Shown here piece after piece: positions 5,841 through 7,016 of a stretch of DNA of 7,016 nt. The notes below the pieces were generated by a model that worked only from the letters and a program-made list of their open reading frames with translations, was not told where the DNA came from and did no database searches. Location of the stretch: assembly GCA_002378665.1 (NCBI GenBank), contig DFSO01000015.1, forward strand, positions 1-7,016. Reading direction: 5' to 3'. The DNA is from Loktanella sp. UBA3435 (GTDB lineage Bacteria > Pseudomonadota > Alphaproteobacteria > Rhodobacterales > Rhodobacteraceae). Made by a program: the position numbers and the translations under genes. The first letter of the stretch is position 1. Every line of letters begins with the position of its first letter.

Positions 5841-6836
5841 ATGAAAAATATTCTTCTTACAACTACAGCTCTGGTAGCCTTCGCAGGCGCCGCTGCTGCT
5901 GACGGTCACACATCTGTTTCTTTCTCTGGTGAAGCGTCTGTTGAGTACAATAGCAACGCTGGCTACTCAACAGCTGCAGAAATGACTGCAACTGGTTCCG
6001 CAACTTTGGACAACGGCTTTACAGCTTCTACTTCATTGACTGTCGACGCCGTTGCAGGGACTATTTCCGCTGGTTCCATTTCTTTGTCCAGCGACACTGC
6101 AAGCCTGACATTCGGAACAGAACTTGACGGCGCTGTATTCACAGCAGTTGGCGACGACTATGCTATCGGTGACGACGGCGAAGAAGGCGTTGCAGAAGGC
6201 TTAGTTGCTTCCGTCACTATGGGCGAAACCACTTTGACAGTTTCTGCTCCAATGGGCGCAACTATCGAAACAGCCGATGTCGAAGTTGGTGTAACAACAT
6301 CAGCTGCTGGTTGGAGCCTTGGCTTCGGCTTGGCTAACGACGCATATGCAATGACTGCAGCAGGTACTGCTGGCGGTGCTGACATTGGTTTCGGCATGTC
6401 CAGCGACAGCGAGTGGGATGTTTCTGTTGCGTACCCAGTTGGTGCTGTGACTGTTTCCGCTTCCACAGACGAAGCTGAAGCATGGACTGTTGGCGCAGCT
6501 TACGCAGCAGACGGTGTGTCTGCTGGCTTCGAGCTTAACGCAGATGAGTCATGGGAAGTTACAGCCGGTTATGCTGCTGATGGCGTGACTGTAGCTGCTG
6601 CGTTCACAGACGCTAGCGTAATGACACTCGGTGCAACATACGACATGGGCAATGGCCTCACAGTTGGTGCTGGTATCGAAGACACAGTAAACTACGCATT
6701 TGCTAGCTACGACTTGGGTGGCGGTGCAAATGCATTCGTTGACTACACAGACGCAGCAGCTGCTCTCGAAGAAGTTGGTCCATCCGAGCGTGACATCGCT
6801 ACTGGCACAACAGTTGGTGTAAGCTTCACATTCTAA
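5841..6836 (+). CDS. Outer-membrane porin (Rhodobacteraceae type)
   Basis: A 331-residue beta-barrel porin for diffusion of small solutes across the outer membrane. A clear Sec signal peptide (basic residue K2, hydrophobic core, cleavage after AGAAAA, giving mature DGHTSV at residue 21) is followed by alternating polar and apolar strands with Gly/Asp/Asn turns. The last residue is phenylalanine (GVSFTF), the assembly signal of outer-membrane barrels. A beta-hairpin unit AYAADGV / GYAADGV recurs at about 220-226 and 243-249. The mature chain has no lysine, no cysteine, a single arginine (R317) and more than 40 Asp/Glu. Codons favour GCA, GCT and ACA, unlike the GCG/GCC-rich neighbours. GAGGG nine bases upstream supports the start. 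It is probably monocistronic and highly expressed, with its own leader and terminator. Porin identity is firm; pore selectivity is unknown. Confidence 0.9.
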   Translation: MKNILLTTTALVAFAGAAAADGHTSVSFSGEASVEYNSNAGYSTAAEMTATGSATLDNGFTASTSLTVDAVAGTISAGSISLSSDTASLTFGTELDGAVFTAVGDDYAIGDDGEEGVAEGLVASVTMGETTLTVSAPMGATIETADVEVGVTTSAAGWSLGFGLANDAYAMTAAGTAGGADIGFGMSSDSEWDVSVAYPVGAVTVSASTDEAEAWTVGAAYAADGVSAGFELNADESWEVTAGYAADGVTVAAAFTDASVMTLGATYDMGNGLTVGAGIEDTVNYAFASYDLGGGANAFVDYTDAAAALEEVGPSERDIATGTTVGVSFTF

Positions 6837-6860
6837 TCTAGTTAGAATGTAGCAATAGAG

Positions 6861-6892
6861 AGAGCGGCGCCTAGGCGTCGCTCTTTTCTTTT
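6861..6892 (+). terminator. Rho-independent terminator of the porin gene
   Basis: AGAGCGGCGCC pairs with GGCGTCGCTCT (6861-6884; one position is a G-U pair in RNA), and the stem runs into TTTTCTTTT. It begins 24 bases after the stop codon. This is the strongest directional terminator in the window and separates the porin from the lipoprotein gene. Confidence 0.88.
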
Positions 6893-6942
6893 GTGCTGTA
6901 CGATGGTAAGCTGAAATAATCGATTAAATCACTGTGGTGCCA

Positions 6943-7016
6943 ATGAACAATATCATCATCTTGCTATGCGTAACCGTGTCGCTTGCCAGCTGTGGTACCA
7001 CACGTGGTGTCTTTGA
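6943..7016 (+). CDS. Putative lipoprotein, N-terminus only
   Basis: An ATG at 6943 opens MNNIIILLCVTVSLASCGTT and continues to the right edge without a stop (24 full codons). The hydrophobic stretch ends in a lipobox, LASC, with the lipidated cysteine at position 17 followed by glycine, so export and lipid attachment to the outer membrane are expected. The n-region lacks a lysine or arginine, which is atypical. The Shine-Dalgarno is weak (GGTG at 6936-6939). The functional domain is outside the window and cannot be named. It follows the porin terminator and so is probably transcribed separately. Confidence 0.6.
   Translation, partial: MNNIIILLCVTVSLASCGTTRGVF

Noticed and set aside
1..7016. 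Search for CRISPR arrays, tRNA or rRNA genes, transposase or integrase genes and long direct repeats
   Set aside because: None was found by reading both strands. The toxin remnant is the only accessory-type element, and it is not flanked by visible mobile-element ends inside the window.

Overview
The window looks like chromosomal DNA from a marine alphaproteobacterium of the Rhodobacteraceae (Roseobacter group). This is inferred from the short lysine-free porin with its MKNILLTTTALVAFAGAAAA-type signal peptide, the style of the housekeeping proteins and the moderate GC content. No rRNA, tRNA, CRISPR array, insertion sequence or attachment site is visible.

Layout. Bases 1-369 (minus strand) hold a piece that does not fit the rest: the C-terminal part of what looks like a GHH-signature nuclease toxin domain from a polymorphic toxin. 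It is cut off from any large upstream protein, split by a one-base frame change and runs off the left edge. A perfect 34-bp palindrome (436-469) then closes the 1-Cys peroxiredoxin gene (485-1138, minus). That gene is divergent from an NAD(P)-dependent aldehyde dehydrogenase (1266-2705, plus), and their shared control region contains two inverted repeats. A terminator (2714-2742) separates the dehydrogenase from a tight two-gene operon: a ring-cleaving VOC dioxygenase of the MhqO/PcpA type (2802-3728) and a small alpha/beta hydrolase of the MhqD type (3725-4309, TTG start, 4-base overlap).

That operon runs head-on, with overlapping stop codons, into a second minus-strand pair: the PLP-homeostasis protein YggS (4943-5599) followed by an RluA-family pseudouridine synthase (4306-4953). 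A 241-base leader with several palindromes (5600-5840) lies between yggS and a highly acidic outer-membrane porin (5841-6836), which ends at a strong terminator (6861-6892). A lipoprotein gene begins at 6943 and leaves the window.

How the genes fit together. Peroxiredoxin, aldehyde dehydrogenase, dioxygenase and esterase all handle reactive small molecules (peroxides, aldehydes, quinones or hydroquinones), so 485-4309 can be read as a small electrophile-defence neighbourhood. This is inference, because no shared regulator is encoded here. The YggS/RluA pair is ordinary housekeeping, and the porin and lipoprotein belong to the envelope. The least ordinary parts are the broken toxin module at the left edge and the porin's extreme charge composition.
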